Of a stretch of DNA of 64,000 nt, positions 33,908-45,524 are shown piece after piece; position 1 is the stretch's first letter, and the number at the start of each line of letters is the position of its first letter. A model generated the notes under the pieces. It did not search any database and had not been told where the DNA came from. It saw only the letters and a list, made by a program, of their open reading frames with translations. Source of the DNA: Enoplolaimus lenunculus (taxonomy: Eukaryota; Nematoda; Enoplea; Enoplida; Thoracostomopsidae); assembly GCA_030248215.1 (NCBI GenBank), contig JASANG010002622.1, forward strand, positions 1 through 64,000, given 5' to 3'. Made by a program: the position numbers and the translations under genes.

Positions 33908-34115
33908 GGCCAATGTAAAGAACATGGGCTATAACAGTATTATAAGCATATTTCAAAACCTATGCCTAAGCCGAAGCCTAAGCCTAGAAACGAGCGTATT
34001 GATAGGGCTAAGCCTAAGCCTAAGCTTAAGCCAAGCAAAAAAATAGTCTAAAGCTTATGCTTTCTATATTGTAGTCTCACAGTAAAACGTTCCGCCCCTG
34101 GTCTTTGTATGGGTC
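33908..34115. mobile_element. MITE A copy upstream of GPCR, 7/8 duplication
   Basis: GGCCAATGTAAAGAACATGG to GGTCTTTGTATGGGTC; flanks AGCAGGTC and AGCAGATC. About 330 bp upstream of the GPCR start. Confidence 0.9.
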
Positions 34116-34469
34116 AGCAGATCTAAAGCAAGGTTGTACTCCATAATATCCTAAACCTACGTCTAATTATATTTTTCATTAATTTTAAAGCATATTTATT
34201 AATAATGTCCTTAAACCTAATTCTAATTTAACAAATTATTATTTTTTGACTCATCTCAAATATTTTCAAGGAATAATACACCTAGGTTAAATCATATTAT
34301 AGCAGTGTCTCCATAACCCTTTACACGGTATCACATTTCGCAAGGAAGACTAATTTACCCACCTAAAGACACTACGGTACCCAACGTGTAAAATTGGCAT
34401 AAAATGAAAGCTGTACAGTAAATATATGTATATTCTCAGTTGCAACAGTATTTTAATTGCCATATATTT

Positions 34470-34530
34470 TAATTGCTATATTATATAATATATATATTAT
34501 ATATTATATATATATTTATATATATATTGC
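34470..34530. repeat. AT-rich palindromic microsatellite
   Basis: TATATAATATATATATTATA type sequence. Confidence 0.85.
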
Positions 34531-34557
34531 ACCAGTCCAATTTTCAGAGCTTCATTA

Positions 34558-34969
34558 CTGTAGTGAACCGAATACGCGTAGGGGACTGATATTTATTTGG
34601 CCTCTCCAGAAGTACCCCTCCCCCTATTATTCGGTTTAAGGACTGTTATTTATTTCATCCCACAATTATTCGTTGAATTAAATGTTTATTTGTCTTGTGT
34701 CAATACCTTGAGCGACAATGCAAGGTTATACTTAGGAATGCGCTTTCAAAACTTAAGTACGTTTTAAAATTTCGAACTCAACATTATTAGGTACTGGGGT
34801 CATTTATACGCTAAAATTAGGTATAATTCACATTTATGGACTCTAATTACAGTTTAGGGACTCTATCCGCTTACCAGCTCTTATTAGGAATACGGACTCC
34901 AATTGACAGGGACTCAAAATGCGGACCCCCCTCTTATTGCCCCCTCTTATTCGGGTCACTACAGTAATA
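34558..34969. mobile_element. MITE C
   Basis: CTGTAGTGAACCGAATACGC to TTATTCGGGTCACTACAG, with TA on both sides. Confidence 0.9.
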
Positions 34970-35065
34970 CATATGCCATAAAAGAAAAAAACCGTTCGAA
35001 GCCAAGTTGACTTGGGCTTGTTAGCTTAAATCTAGATCATGTGTCACGTTTAGGCAGTATTAGTT

Positions 35066-35214
35066 GGCCATTGTTACTTTTACGGGCGTACCAGTAGATT
35101 AAGCGTATTCCTAAGCCTAAGCCGAAGTCTAAGTAAAAAACTGTAATCTAGGATCTAAACCCTCTATTTTTAGACCCACCAGAAACGTTTACGCCCCTTA
35201 AAGTAACATGGGCC
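35066..35214. mobile_element. MITE B copy
   Basis: GGCCATTGTTACTTTTACGG to AAAGTAACATGGGCC, short core. Flanks TATTAGTT and ATTAAGTT are only loosely alike. Confidence 0.85.
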
Positions 35215-35316
35215 ATTAAGTTTAAGAACACACAATACGATTCAATAGTATGGCAAAAATTAATTTCTAGAAATACTGGCTAATAACATTTTGTAAGATT
35301 GTCAACAGTATTCTAA

Positions 35317-35409
35317 AGGTTGCACTATACTCGTCGCGCGTCGCCGGGCGGCACTGTAAACGGCAGCGTGTGGCGTCGCAGGTCGGCGTGCGACACAGTA
35401 AAGCATAGC
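35317..35409. mobile_element. MITE H, short variant
   Basis: AGGTTGCACTATACTCGTCG to AAGCATAGCGCAATC. Confidence 0.75.
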
Positions 35410-35555
35410 GCAATCGTAACAGATTTTTTTACGCCTGGTAACGTAATGTATTTCTGACAATAGCATTTACTTTTGATATGTAAAATTCAATGATTGCAGT
35501 AAACACAAATTATTGCTAATTTTTGAACTGCTATTGTTAGATCGTAGTATTGATA

Positions 35556-35715
35556 AAAGAGTAGGTTTAGATTCTAGATTACATTTTTTGCTTAGGCTAG
35601 GTTTAGGCTTAGATTTAGGCTTGTAGAAAAAACACTTTTGCAACGCTTATGCTTGTAAGTTTACTGTTTCGCAGAGCCTCTAGAAACCGTGACGGCCACA
35701 AAAGTAATATGGGCC
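35556..35715. mobile_element. MITE B, left-truncated
   Basis: TAGATTCTAGATTACATTTT, GGTTTAGGCTTAGATTTAGG and CACAAAAGTAATATGGGCC; left terminal repeat missing. Confidence 0.65.
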
Positions 35716-36103
35716 ATATTTTCAATTAATTGATTGAACATAATTTTGTTATCAGCAAAACACTGAACAATTACCTAAATGTAAACATTGCATTTAATTC
35801 CACCGTCTATAAATAGTCCAATAACTTCTTTTAACAATAAATTTCTAGCTTATAAGTTGATCAGCGTTTGCCTGAAGGTTCGAATTGAAAATAAAGAAAT
35901 GATTATCAGACATTTTTTCACATGCGGTATAGCGATTTTAATTAGTTCTCAGTACAGTTTCGCCCTACAGTGTCCTGGCTAGAAATAACATCCCCACGTA
36001 TATGTACAATTTTTTTGTATATTATATATTATATCAGATATTCAATTGTGATATATTACATATACATATAAATTTATAAATATGTATATAAATGTACATA
36101 TAC

Positions 36104-36493
36104 CAGGATTCAAGCGGAATTCCTGTTCCGGTTGGTGTTCCTGCATTCAAAAATGCTGGGACCGGAATTTTTACGGTTTTGCTGCAAATTATTTCTAATC
36201 GTTTAAATACTGAAAACTGTCATTAAAAATTGTTATTTCCTTATGAGTATTCTTCAAATTACTTCAATTTTGTTAATAAACCCATTTTTGTTGTATTTTC
36301 GCAAAACTCCATGATGAAATAGCTGAAAATTCGCTTAAGCCGTTTTTAGCAAGTTTTCTAAAAAGTCCATCAGTAATTCGGTAATGAAAATTATTTTAAA
36401 TTCCAGTTCCTATTCCTGTCCCGGTTCCTGCAAAGGGATTAAATTCCTCTTCCTGTTCCTGTTCCGGCAAAACCGAGTTCCTGTTGAAACCTG
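36104..36493. mobile_element. hAT-like element M with perfect 8-bp duplication
   Basis: CAGGATTCAAGCGGAATTCC to GAGTTCCTGTTGAAACCTG, flanked by ACATATAC. CCTGTTCC/GGAATTCC units at both ends. Confidence 0.93.
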
Positions 36494-37089
36494 ACATATA
36501 CGTATATATATGTAATTTTGATTATTAATAAAAAGAGTTGTTTTCATAATATATATTCGAACTTAAATTAATATATTTATAAGCTAGGCTGCCTACATAT
36601 GAGTTGTGACAGTATAGTATTTGAAAACTAAAAATAATTTACGATTAATGTTTTCCAAAATGCCAAATAAGTCCTTAAAACATACCTGAGAGACAACGCA
36701 GCGCCTCTTGAACTTTCTAAGCAGTTTTCTTTATAGGCGGTTATACAGAGTGAAAATAATGACTTTACTCCTACCCCCCCGGTCCACAGCATTTGTAACC
36801 CGATATTCTGGCTCCGCCCATGGAACTTTACTGCTGGTTTTGTCATATTTCGTCTGGCAGACAGCCTAATGGCACAGGCCGCCAAGCGTGGCTTAAAATT
36901 GGCAAAAATCAATAAACAAATTTGACTCAGTTTTGAAATGTATAACTTAAAAGTCAAAATTAATGTGAAAACATTATTTTTCGGCTGAGTGAAATATTTA
37001 ACATTTTTGCCGTTTGCACAAGTTTGCTCGTTCATCGCACGCTGATTCAATTTAAAACTGCACGGAGTAGTTAAAAGCTGTAATCGCTG

Positions 37090-37331
37090 CACTGTAACTT
37101 TCAAAGAGTTAATTTATCAAGATAGTTATTTCTGAGTTAATAAAAGTTAACTTTAAAATTCACTCTGAGTTGAGTTGATTTTCCGTCTGAGTTGAGTTGA
37201 TTCCGAGGGAGTTGATTAATTAAATCAGAATGAGTTAATCAATTGAGAATTGTGAGTTCTGATAGTTCGAACTAAAGACTGAGTGAATCAACTCATTTTG
37301 AGTTGAAATCAACTAACTGGAATTTACAGTG
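37090..37331. mobile_element. MITE D
   Basis: CACTGTAACTTTCAAAGAG to GGAATTTACAGTG. Confidence 0.88.
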
Positions 37332-37362
37332 TGCAATACCGTTATACTTCGCTACTATTTAG

Positions 37363-37530
37363 GTGTGGGAGGTGGGGGATTTGTAAGGCCTCGTGGGACA
37401 TACTTCAAAAATTCATCGCAGAGCAGAGCAAAGCAGGATGGGCCAATCAAATGCCGAGCCGACCTACTTCCAGTGTTGTCTGAGCTAATCTGCGCAATTC
37501 CAACGAATACAATTTGCTTCGATCCCCGAG
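37363..37530 (+). CDS. Candidate internal exon, phase 1-1, unknown protein
   Basis: Acceptor CTATTTAG and donor CGAG|GTATAA bound 168 nt that read open in one frame with equal phases at both ends, as in exchangeable extracellular modules. The product begins with a Gly-rich VGGGGFVRPRG and has three Cys (KCRADLLPVLSELICAIP, then TICFDPR). Family not recognised. A MITE D copy (37090-37331) ends about 30 nt before the acceptor. Could be a chance open stretch. Confidence 0.3.
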
Positions 37531-37635
37531 GTATAACAGTCAACTGTATCTAGCGATACGCACAGTTGATGTGTTTAACGTGAGTTCAAATACTCATGTC
37601 TAAATGCTAAGCTATTAATACAACCCATTCAAAAT

Positions 37636-37952
37636 TAGCTTCCAACAGGAACTAAGTTTTGCCGAAACATGAACAGGAACAGGAATTTAATTTCTTTGAA
37701 GGAACCGGAACAGGAATAGGAACTGGAACTTGAAATAATTTTCATCACCGAATTACTGTTGGAATTTTTAGACAACCAGCCAAAAACCGCTTTAAGCGAA
37801 TTTTCAGCTATTTCGTCATGCAGCTTTGCGAAAACGCAACAGAAACAGTTTATTAACAAAATTGAAATAATTCGAAAAACACTCATATCGCGGACCAGGA
37901 ATTGAATTTTTGCAGGAATTCCGGCTGGAACAGGAATTCCGGTTGAACCCTG
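37636..37952. mobile_element. hAT-like element M, reverse orientation
   Basis: CAACAGGAACTAAG to GGAATTCCGGTTGAACCCTG; interior matches the copy at 36.1 kb in reverse. No clear target duplication. Confidence 0.85.
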
Positions 37953-38216
37953 GCTGATTTATTAGTTAGCCAGTGGCGATATATATATACTATTTACACC
38001 GTGCGATAACGCAAGTGAAATGCGGCACAGCACCGTATAACAATTTGTAACCAGAAATTTCCCACTTGCAACTGCCGTCCGACACCGGATTTTGTCGGAC
38101 TACACCGCGCGCCAATATTAGCGCCACCCGCAGTTATGAAGTACAACACAAAATTAGAATTGTTTCAACAGATTTTTCTTAATCTCAACTAATATTGTAT
38201 TTTTACATCAAGGGTC

Positions 38217-38596
38217 CATATTCTCAAATGTGTATAGCAACTATCATCGGTTAGTAATACAGTTTCAAACAAAACAACTGCTACACTTGCACACAAAACT
38301 TGCGCAGAAGTAGAGTTTGGGTTGCGCTATACTTTAGTTGACGTCCGGCGTCGTCCCTCAGCGTGCGTCATTCGTACGGTGCCGTCCGTCCCATTCTGCG
38401 CTGTCCGTTACCGTCCGTCACTGTACGGATGATACGTGTGTAATTTGCGCGCTCCGGAAAATCAAGTATAGCGCAACCCTTTATCGAATGCAATTAACCT
38501 GCTTAATTTCAAACCTCACCATTCCCTGGTTTGAAAGTTACAAGACCTATCCGCAACTGGCAATACGTGCTACAAACATTTGAGAATACGGGCTCA
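38217..38596. mobile_element. MITE E containing MITE H
   Basis: TCCATATTCTCAAATGTG left, ACATTTGAGAATACGGGC right; family H fills 38319-38483. Confidence 0.85.
38319..38483. mobile_element. MITE H nested in MITE E
   Basis: GGGTTGCGCTATACTTTAGT to AAGTATAGCGCAACCC. Confidence 0.9.
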
Positions 38597-38676
38597 GGAA
38601 TCAACCAATGAAATTTAGATGAAAAAAACTTTGAACTTAAAATTGTAAGATGTGTTCCAAAATTCAACAAATTTAA

Positions 38677-38938
38677 CCCTTTCTCACATGTATATTTTCA
38701 ATTTCATATGAGATGTAATTTCAAGGTAAGATTTGATCCCCAGTCTCACTATGGGAGACGTTTACGATGACCACTGAGCTATAGGAGCTTGAAGCTCGAG
38801 CCCGAGTAGGCTCTCACGCTTTGTGGAGATTTTGCACTGCGCAAATATGTTATAAATGTTAAACACTGCTCACAGTATGTGTATTGCTGGTACATTATTG
38901 TATTCAGTTGCTCACAGTATACTCTATGAGTGAAGGGC
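38677..38938. mobile_element. MITE F copy
   Basis: TTAA CCCTTTCTCACATGTATATT to ATGAGTGAAGGGC TTAA. Minus-strand core TAGCTCAGTGGTCATCG, an anticodon-arm-like stem GTCTC-loop-GAGAC with a 7-nt loop, and GGGATCAAATC. Confidence 0.88.
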
Positions 38939-39574
38939 TTAAGCTGATTTAATTTCAAAATAACACAGTTCAGTTGGGTTGAGAATTCAAATACGACCAA
39001 AAAACTGACTGCAATTCAGGTTGATTTTAGCAATAATTTATGCCTAAAATCTTGTAAACCGATTAGGCACACAAAGAAATATTTAGTCTTTCGGACCATC
39101 TGGTACGTTTGAATATTTACAGTTCAGCCTATTAATGAAATGACGTCAATCGCTTTGTAACAATCACGTCTTAATTAACTAATTAACTTTAAGACAAATT
39201 CAAATACTGCAACAAGAAAATTAAAACAAAAATATGAATATTAGCTAAGTAATCATACTCACTTTTGAACCAAGTTGATTATTAATTGTCATCTGATTTT
39301 TAAACATCCCCCTTATTAAAACGCAAACTTTATTTAATGAAACTTTACAAGGTCTATGCTTAAAAGAATAACCAACAGGAGAAAGAAATTTTTTACATGG
39401 GGCACATGGCTATTTCTGTGTTGACAGGCAGATCCAAAAATGACCAGTGCCTAAGCCCCTCAACAGGTTTCAAAATCAAAATTTTGTACTAAAATGTGTT
39501 TTGTTGCAACGATGCAAAACATTTCAAAATATCATGCCAGTATAGCCAGCTTATAGCTTGCTATTACCAACAGT

Positions 39575-40130
39575 GGTTAATGGTTTCAACAAGAATGTGC
39601 AACTGGGTACATGCTGTGTGGAAATGAATGTAGCCGGTACGCGTTGCATTGTTCCCTTACCCCCCTCATTTTTGGGGGGTGGGGGGGGTGGTGTTGAAAC
39701 CTTGAACGCAGGCAAACACTGTTGCGATACACAGGGCAAACACTGTTCCATTATAATCTTGATGTACGTTTAACTGAGTTCTGTGTGCAGTTGACCCCCT
39801 AAATTAGAAGAGGGGTATGGGCAAAACGCAACGCACAGTAAATACCACTCAGAATGAGTTGAATCCACTCATGAGTCTGAGCTCTGAATTTGGTTTTTCA
39901 GAACTCAGAATTCGGAATTGAATCAACTCATTCTGAGTTAATTCATCAACTCACCCAGAATTGAATCAACTCAGAGCGAGTTAATGTTTGCTGTATTCAA
40001 CTCAGAAGTAACCAGAAATGACTAATTCGCTCTCTGAGTTGATTAAACAGCTCGTCGGAATTTACAGTGCGAGCGGTGGTACTTTTTACGCCACGCGTAT
40101 TTTCGGAAGTTGCACACCCTTTTCATCGAC
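39575..40130. mobile_element. MITE G interrupted by MITE D
   Basis: CAAGAATGTGCAACTGGGTA left, CGGAAGTTGCACACCC right; D occupies 39834-40069. Confidence 0.88.
39834..40069. mobile_element. MITE D nested in MITE G
   Basis: CACAGTAAATACCACTCAG to GGAATTTACAGTG splits a family G element between AAAACGCAACG and GCGGTGGTAC, which are joined in the G copy near 5.1 kb. Confidence 0.9.
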
Positions 40131-41144
40131 TCGTGCTATTACTAAGCAATTTTAGAACGAGCGCGTGGTTAAAATAACCGGCGCTAAAACTTTTGAAGAT
40201 GGGGGGCACAATTTTCTACGGTAGCTGAGCCCCACCTAATCGCCTCTGGCTACTGGGCACCGCCAGCTGTTTACGTCATAACTTCGGTTTTGCTTTCGCG
40301 TTCACATAGAAACAATATTCATGCATCAAATAAAAATTTTAACTTTAACCAAATAATTAATTATATTTCGGTTGTATTGAAATCATAAAATCAAATACAC
40401 GTTCTATTTTTAAATTTCAAACTCGCGAAAATTGCAATTAATTTATAATATTACTTCACCAAATGTTACTGAATAATTAAAAATTTTTATTCAAATAACC
40501 CGCTTTAATAAACATTTTGACGATAAAATAGAAAAAACAGTATAGGAGTCGGTCACGTTGAATTTGATAATTTTAATTTCATATTTCTTAAATTTGGCCC
40601 AGGTTTGCGAACCATTATGCAAAATAATTGTAGGCAGTTTTTTCCGTTGTTGCTGTCAGGCCATTCACGCCGATTAGTGTTGTTATATTCGTATAATTAG
40701 CGGATTTTTCACGTAATACTGTTCGAACTACTGTAAATAATTGGTCATTTAATCAACTTTAATGAAAACAAATGTATTATTAGATAGCGTTCTCGGTTAT
40801 GTATGACACTTCAGAACAGGTGCAAGACGAATCACCTTTTGACGCGTCTTGACCAGAATAAATATTCCGTGCGTATGAACCAGTTCGCCGAGCCAGATCG
40901 AACCAAGGTAGCTCATACGCGATAAAAATTTCAGCTTTGCTTGTAAAGTCATCGAAAGCTCTTGAACGCCTCTCCTGAAAAACTTTTAGCCAATCATGGA
41001 AAGGTGAGCTGACTACGGGCCTGAAGTTAACAGAAACTGCATGAATCAATATGAGCCAATGAGCATGGCGCTGCGAGCATTTCGGAAAATGGTCACGTGC
41101 AATAGAAATTTGCCAAAAAATTATTGGACAACAAACCCAACGAA

Positions 41145-41276
41145 ATGAATGATGGTGATTTTAGCCAATCAGCATCCTCGTCGCAGTTCGTCGTTGCCTA
41201 TGAATTCCAGGAAGGCCTGAAACTACTTAGGTCAAAAATACCTGTTGTGGATATTAAATATTATACCAGAATACAG
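41145..41276 (+). CDS. Candidate first exon, unknown protein
   Basis: ATG at 41145 in a purine-rich context opens 44 codons (MNDGDFSQSASSSQF then YEFQEGLKLLRSKIP and VVDIKYYTRIQ) ending at ACAG|GTATTA, phase 0. The codons look protein-like and no repeat family overlaps it; a MITE A copy starts 70 bp downstream. No following exon was identified. Confidence 0.35.
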
Positions 41277-41344
41277 GTATTATTTGTCGTTCTGCCCAAT
41301 GTTACCAGTTTAAGCTGTAGCTTTTGCATTTCGTTAGGTTTAAC

Positions 41345-41482
41345 GGACCATGTAAACATCAGGGCCGGAACGTTTTTCTGTAGGACTACAATAGAATAAG
41401 CTTAAGCTTTAGACTAATTTTATTGCTTGGCTTAGGCATAGGCTTAAGCAATACGGTTCCGCCCTTGTTCTTTACATTGGCC
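41345..41482. mobile_element. MITE A copy with perfect 8-bp duplication
   Basis: GGACCATGTAAACATCAGGG to GTTCTTTACATTGGCC; flanked by GGTTTAAC (41337-41344, 41483-41490). Confidence 0.93.
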
Positions 41483-42347
41483 GGTTTAACTCAAACTTTC
41501 CTACTCCGGCACCTCTCAGCAGTGTTTCGTTTATATCTGTGATGACAATATTAAATTCATGAAACGTTATGCCAAATACTTCGATTTTTCCAGTGAAACT
41601 GAAAACTTTGAATATATACTGTTATTATCCTGACACTACATTATATTCAAGGATTGGGCTTAAACATTATTTTAAATCTTACTTGATTAAACTGTTTTTG
41701 TGTATATTTCTAAAAACATATATAGATTGTTTTACAATAATATATTAAATAAAATAACAGATATCACAAAGTTGTTTGCTAAATATAAATCAACATACAC
41801 TATTTCCTGGGTGTAACCGAATATCCGCTTCCGTTTCCGGTAATATATGGTCTAGTTTTTAAGTTTCAGTCGTGGAAATAGAGGAAGTAATTTATGTTCA
41901 GGTAGTTGTAAAACACTAAAAAATTTAATTGTATTGTCACAAAAACAAAACATCTTTTAAGATTTTTATAAATTATCCGTTTGCCGTTTCCGTTATTTTT
42001 AGTATCTGTTTACTCAATTACAAGCTGTTACAATTAAACTTCAGCTGTCAAACCACAAATTCTAAATAGCAAAATGTTTTAAAGTAAAATTTTGCAACTT
42101 AATTTCGTAGTAATTGTTTCATTTCAAAACGTCCTTTGTATTTTTTGGGTCGTATTGACTAAAAATCTAATATTTGCCTAACTAAAACGGTTCCCATTAA
42201 TTTCTGAACCGATATTTTTAAATCAGTATATATCGTCAAATAGCAATAGGTTTTCAAGCTAACAGCGATAAAAATGCAGATTTAAAAATTGCATACAATA
42301 TAAAACGTACCGAATGCAAACACTGCTGCATTTCGACACTAACCATT

Positions 42348-42415
42348 TTCCAGTTAAAAAAATACAAGACATATTGCAAACTGATGATAGGTGCTATACA
42401 CATTTTAGAATATGA
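42348..42415. mobile_element. MITE E right half
   Basis: TGCAAACTGATGATAGGTGC then ATACACATTTTAGAATATG. Confidence 0.6.
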
Positions 42416-42991
42416 TACTAATAACTTTTCTAGTTTTAAAGTTAGTGAAACATTTTTACGTATGAAGAAATTCCAATATCTATGACAGGGAAGAATATTG
42501 ATAATGAAAATAGTTCTATTGCTAACAGTAATCTTTTCGTAGAATTAATTAAATTTTTATAAGCGAAGTAGTTTAGGATTAATATGCTATTATTGAACGC
42601 CCCAAAAATCACAAACGGAACACCGTAAGCTATAAATTATGATTGATGTTAGAACTTAGTAAATTCATACTTGAACAATTGTTCCTTCTTTTAGCACTAA
42701 TAGCGAGAACAGCTGCGATAATATATACTAGTCAACGCGGTTGCAAATTTGTAACCTTAAAATATTTCTCTCAAAACTTTATATTCCTAAAAATTATGCA
42801 GTACTTTTTGTTTACATTTCGGTTCACTTTTTAATTGCCACGTACATTGTGTACATTCATTTTCAAAAGAATGCGTTCTACTTTGTATATGTTGTCACTT
42901 GCTTACATATGAAACATTCATAACAACAGGTGTAAACGTTGCGCAAAATACGTATGTGGGACGTTCCAGCTTCTATAAATAGATGTGTATA

Positions 42992-43264
42992 TGTCGTAGG
43001 CCAATCTGCTATTTACGTCAATTCCAATTCATCTGTGCCAATAGATTGGCCTACGCCAAATAGCGATTGTAAGATGTAGCAAAACATCAGTGATGTAAAA
43101 CCAACGCTGATTGGTTGACGGTAATGCGTCTGTTCAAATAATCAAATCTGAACGGTCTATCAGTTCAATAGCAGATTAGCCCAGGCTCCACTGCTATTAC
43201 ATAAAATAGCAAATTATCCTAGGCCAATTGGCAATTGGCCTGAATAGCAGATTGGCCTACGACA
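42992..43264. mobile_element. MITE Q, TA-flanked
   Basis: TGTCGTAGGCCAATCTGC to GCAGATTGGCCTACGACA with TA at both sides. The same end motif recurs inside (ATAGATTGGCCTACG near 43045). Confidence 0.88.
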
Positions 43265-43299
43265 TATATTTTTAAGTTTTAGTTTTCACTCCTGCATCA

Positions 43300-43660
43300 A
43301 TTTGGCTAAAACAGCAACATCCTAAAGTTGCTACATCGTCGCAATAAACTAAAAATATTTCGGGACAATCGTGAGAAGTTCAATTATGCAAAACAATTTT
43401 CTATATGAAACCATTTTTAGACCAAACGGCTTCTAAGGGTTAGCTTAAAAGAGCCAGACTATGGACTAAAAATTGATCAGGAGAGATAATGCGAAGCTTA
43501 AATATGCAAAACTTTTACACCGCACCGTTTTTGATCGAACGCTCGTTGGCAGGCGAAAATAATTCCGCCGGCAGCAACTACTTAAAGTTGTGATATCGAC
43601 AGTGAACTAAAAATTATTCAAGAGAAGTTATGAGAAGCTCAAATATGCAAAAAAAGTAAT
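43300..43660. repeat. Degenerate tandem repeat
   Basis: Three loose units of roughly 130 bp sharing AACTAAAAAT, GAGAAG and CTCAAATATGCAAAA-like segments. Confidence 0.5.
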
Positions 43661-45008
43661 TCAACGATGGAGTATTTTAGACTGTCTTCACTAGAAAACA
43701 TATTGTCTTGGCGTGGGATTGCGGTTCATTGAAGACCACGTCAAGTTCTGTTTAAAGACTATCAGTTTCATTTAGCATTTAGCTATTGAAGCCTTGAAAC
43801 AAACAAATTTTCAAAATAATTAAAGGCTCATGATGTGGCCTTGGGCTTCGGTCTGCCTATTGTTTGTTATTCAACCCTAACATCTTTTTAATAACCAATA
43901 ACAATCGCCTACGACAAATCGTTTTGATAATATATAAATGAACGTTGAATAATTAATATTTGGCGTGAAAATTACTTCAGTTTATAAACCGAAAATTTCA
44001 ATAAGTATGATTTATAAGTCAGAAAGTAAAAAGGCGCCGCCTACCCTCGGCAACTTTCTGCTTATGCGGTTGAAAAATGTCCGAATGCGATGTAGTATGC
44101 TAGGCCCGCGACTGGGGTAGGTTCGTTCCAAAGTCACCAACACAGGGAATCACGGGAATCCGCAGAATCAGTAGTCTCCCCAATACAACTGAGTCAGATT
44201 GTACACATCTTTCGAGACAGCAACTTCACTTAGCTCAAAAGTATTCCACCGAAGAAGGAAAATCCAGCCGAGCACCTTAAGCTTAAGCGTTCCTTCAAGC
44301 TGCCAATCACCAAAATCTGCGCACAATCCGAATCACCCATACTGTAAGATCCTACCTACGGATCTGACTAGAAAATGCACATTGTCACCCTACCGCGTGA
44401 CAATCAAGCAAAATTAGGCCGGCGCGAATAACAGCGGCATATGAGCGCCGCAAATTTTCAAATGATTAAACTTCGTGCGAAAATATCATCGCGACACTAG
44501 AAATCAGGTTTTATAAAACGACGCAAACTTTCAACTAGCCGGCTTTGGTCGCATCACAAAAATCCCATCGAACAAGAACCAAAACTATCTGCTACTAATA
44601 TAAAACTCTGCGACAAATTCAACTCAGGTAAAATTTCCACCGGCAACTCAGTAAAACTTTTTGGGTGCACAAATTCGTTTAGCACCTGAATTACATCCTT
44701 TAAGAACTCAGGTAATTTGAATCAACCCAAGCTCAGCGCATGCGTGACTAGCGTGAGCACTGAGAAACACAAGAAAAATGCGGGTTAATTCAACGGCGAT
44801 ATTTACAAAGAAACGGGAACGGGGCGGTAGTCCCGAGCCCGAAATCAAAGTGAATGGTTAAACGTGTATGTGTGAGGTAAATACTATGTACAAGAACTCA
44901 ACCTATTAGTTTATTAGCAAAAACTACACGTAACACTGGGTTAAGAAAACTAACACCTAAATTCTGGCAACAAGTACACCCAAACTAAAGAAACAGAACA
45001 AATCTTAC

Positions 45009-45164
45009 CAGCGCATCCTCCTCGGCGTTACGCATTTGCAGAGCTTCGAGCTCAGCTTCAACCTCTGGCGTTAAGTGAGCTACCGCCCACCGAACCCGAG
45101 AGGTGGAAGGTTGAAACTCATCGGCTTCGGGATTTAGCGGGGACGATAGTGTACTTCTTGCCAT
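45009..45164 (-). CDS. Candidate first exon B, unknown protein
   Basis: Minus-strand ATG (45162-45164) opens 52 codons rich in Glu/Ala (LTPEVEAELEALQMRNAEED) ending in CTG|GTAAGA, phase 0. It lies in the repeat-poor, GC-richer island at 44.0-46.6 kb. It may be the start of a gene running toward lower coordinates or the start of an unrecognised mobile-element gene. Confidence 0.28.
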
Positions 45165-45344
45165 TTCAACCGAATAAAATTAATTGCCCACCAGTAATCT
45201 TAGTTGTAATTCTACACCACGGCTAAAAATAAATAATGCGAAAATTTACAAGCCCGCCTTAACTTTCTCGATAATCTCGAGGGCAGTTAAACACAGGTGT
45301 AAAGCGATGACCATGGTGTAAGCAAGAAAATAAATAACTCTTAC

Positions 45345-45524
45345 CAATAATTCAGGGATAACCGATTCGGGCCGTGGTAACGGCCGAATCTGCCGATTTG
45401 CTTGTGACAATCCAGACCAAAACGGGGACTCCGCCGCTGACCAGTGACACCAATCCTCCCCGGTCGCCCAGGTCCAACTCCGCTGCTGCCGCAGGGAGTT
45501 ATTCAAACCCGTAAAATTTGACAT
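45345..45524 (-). CDS. Candidate first exon A, unknown protein
   Basis: Minus-strand ATG (45522-45524) opens 60 codons rich in Trp, Ser and Arg (MSNFTGLNNSLRQQRSW, WATGEDWCHW, RQIRPLPRPESVIPELL) ending at TTG|GTAAGAG, phase 0. It sits 180 bp upstream of candidate exon B, but a stop in the segment between them in this phase argues against simple joining. Unrecognised. Confidence 0.28.

Noticed and set aside
36628-37104. 158-codon minus-strand frame
   Set aside because: Overlaps a MITE D end (from 37090) and shows no family marks; codon make-up not convincing. A chance open frame is more likely, though unproven.
40780-41049. 89-codon minus-strand frame
   Set aside because: Runs through repeat S, which recurs non-coding near 0.9 and 4.1 kb.
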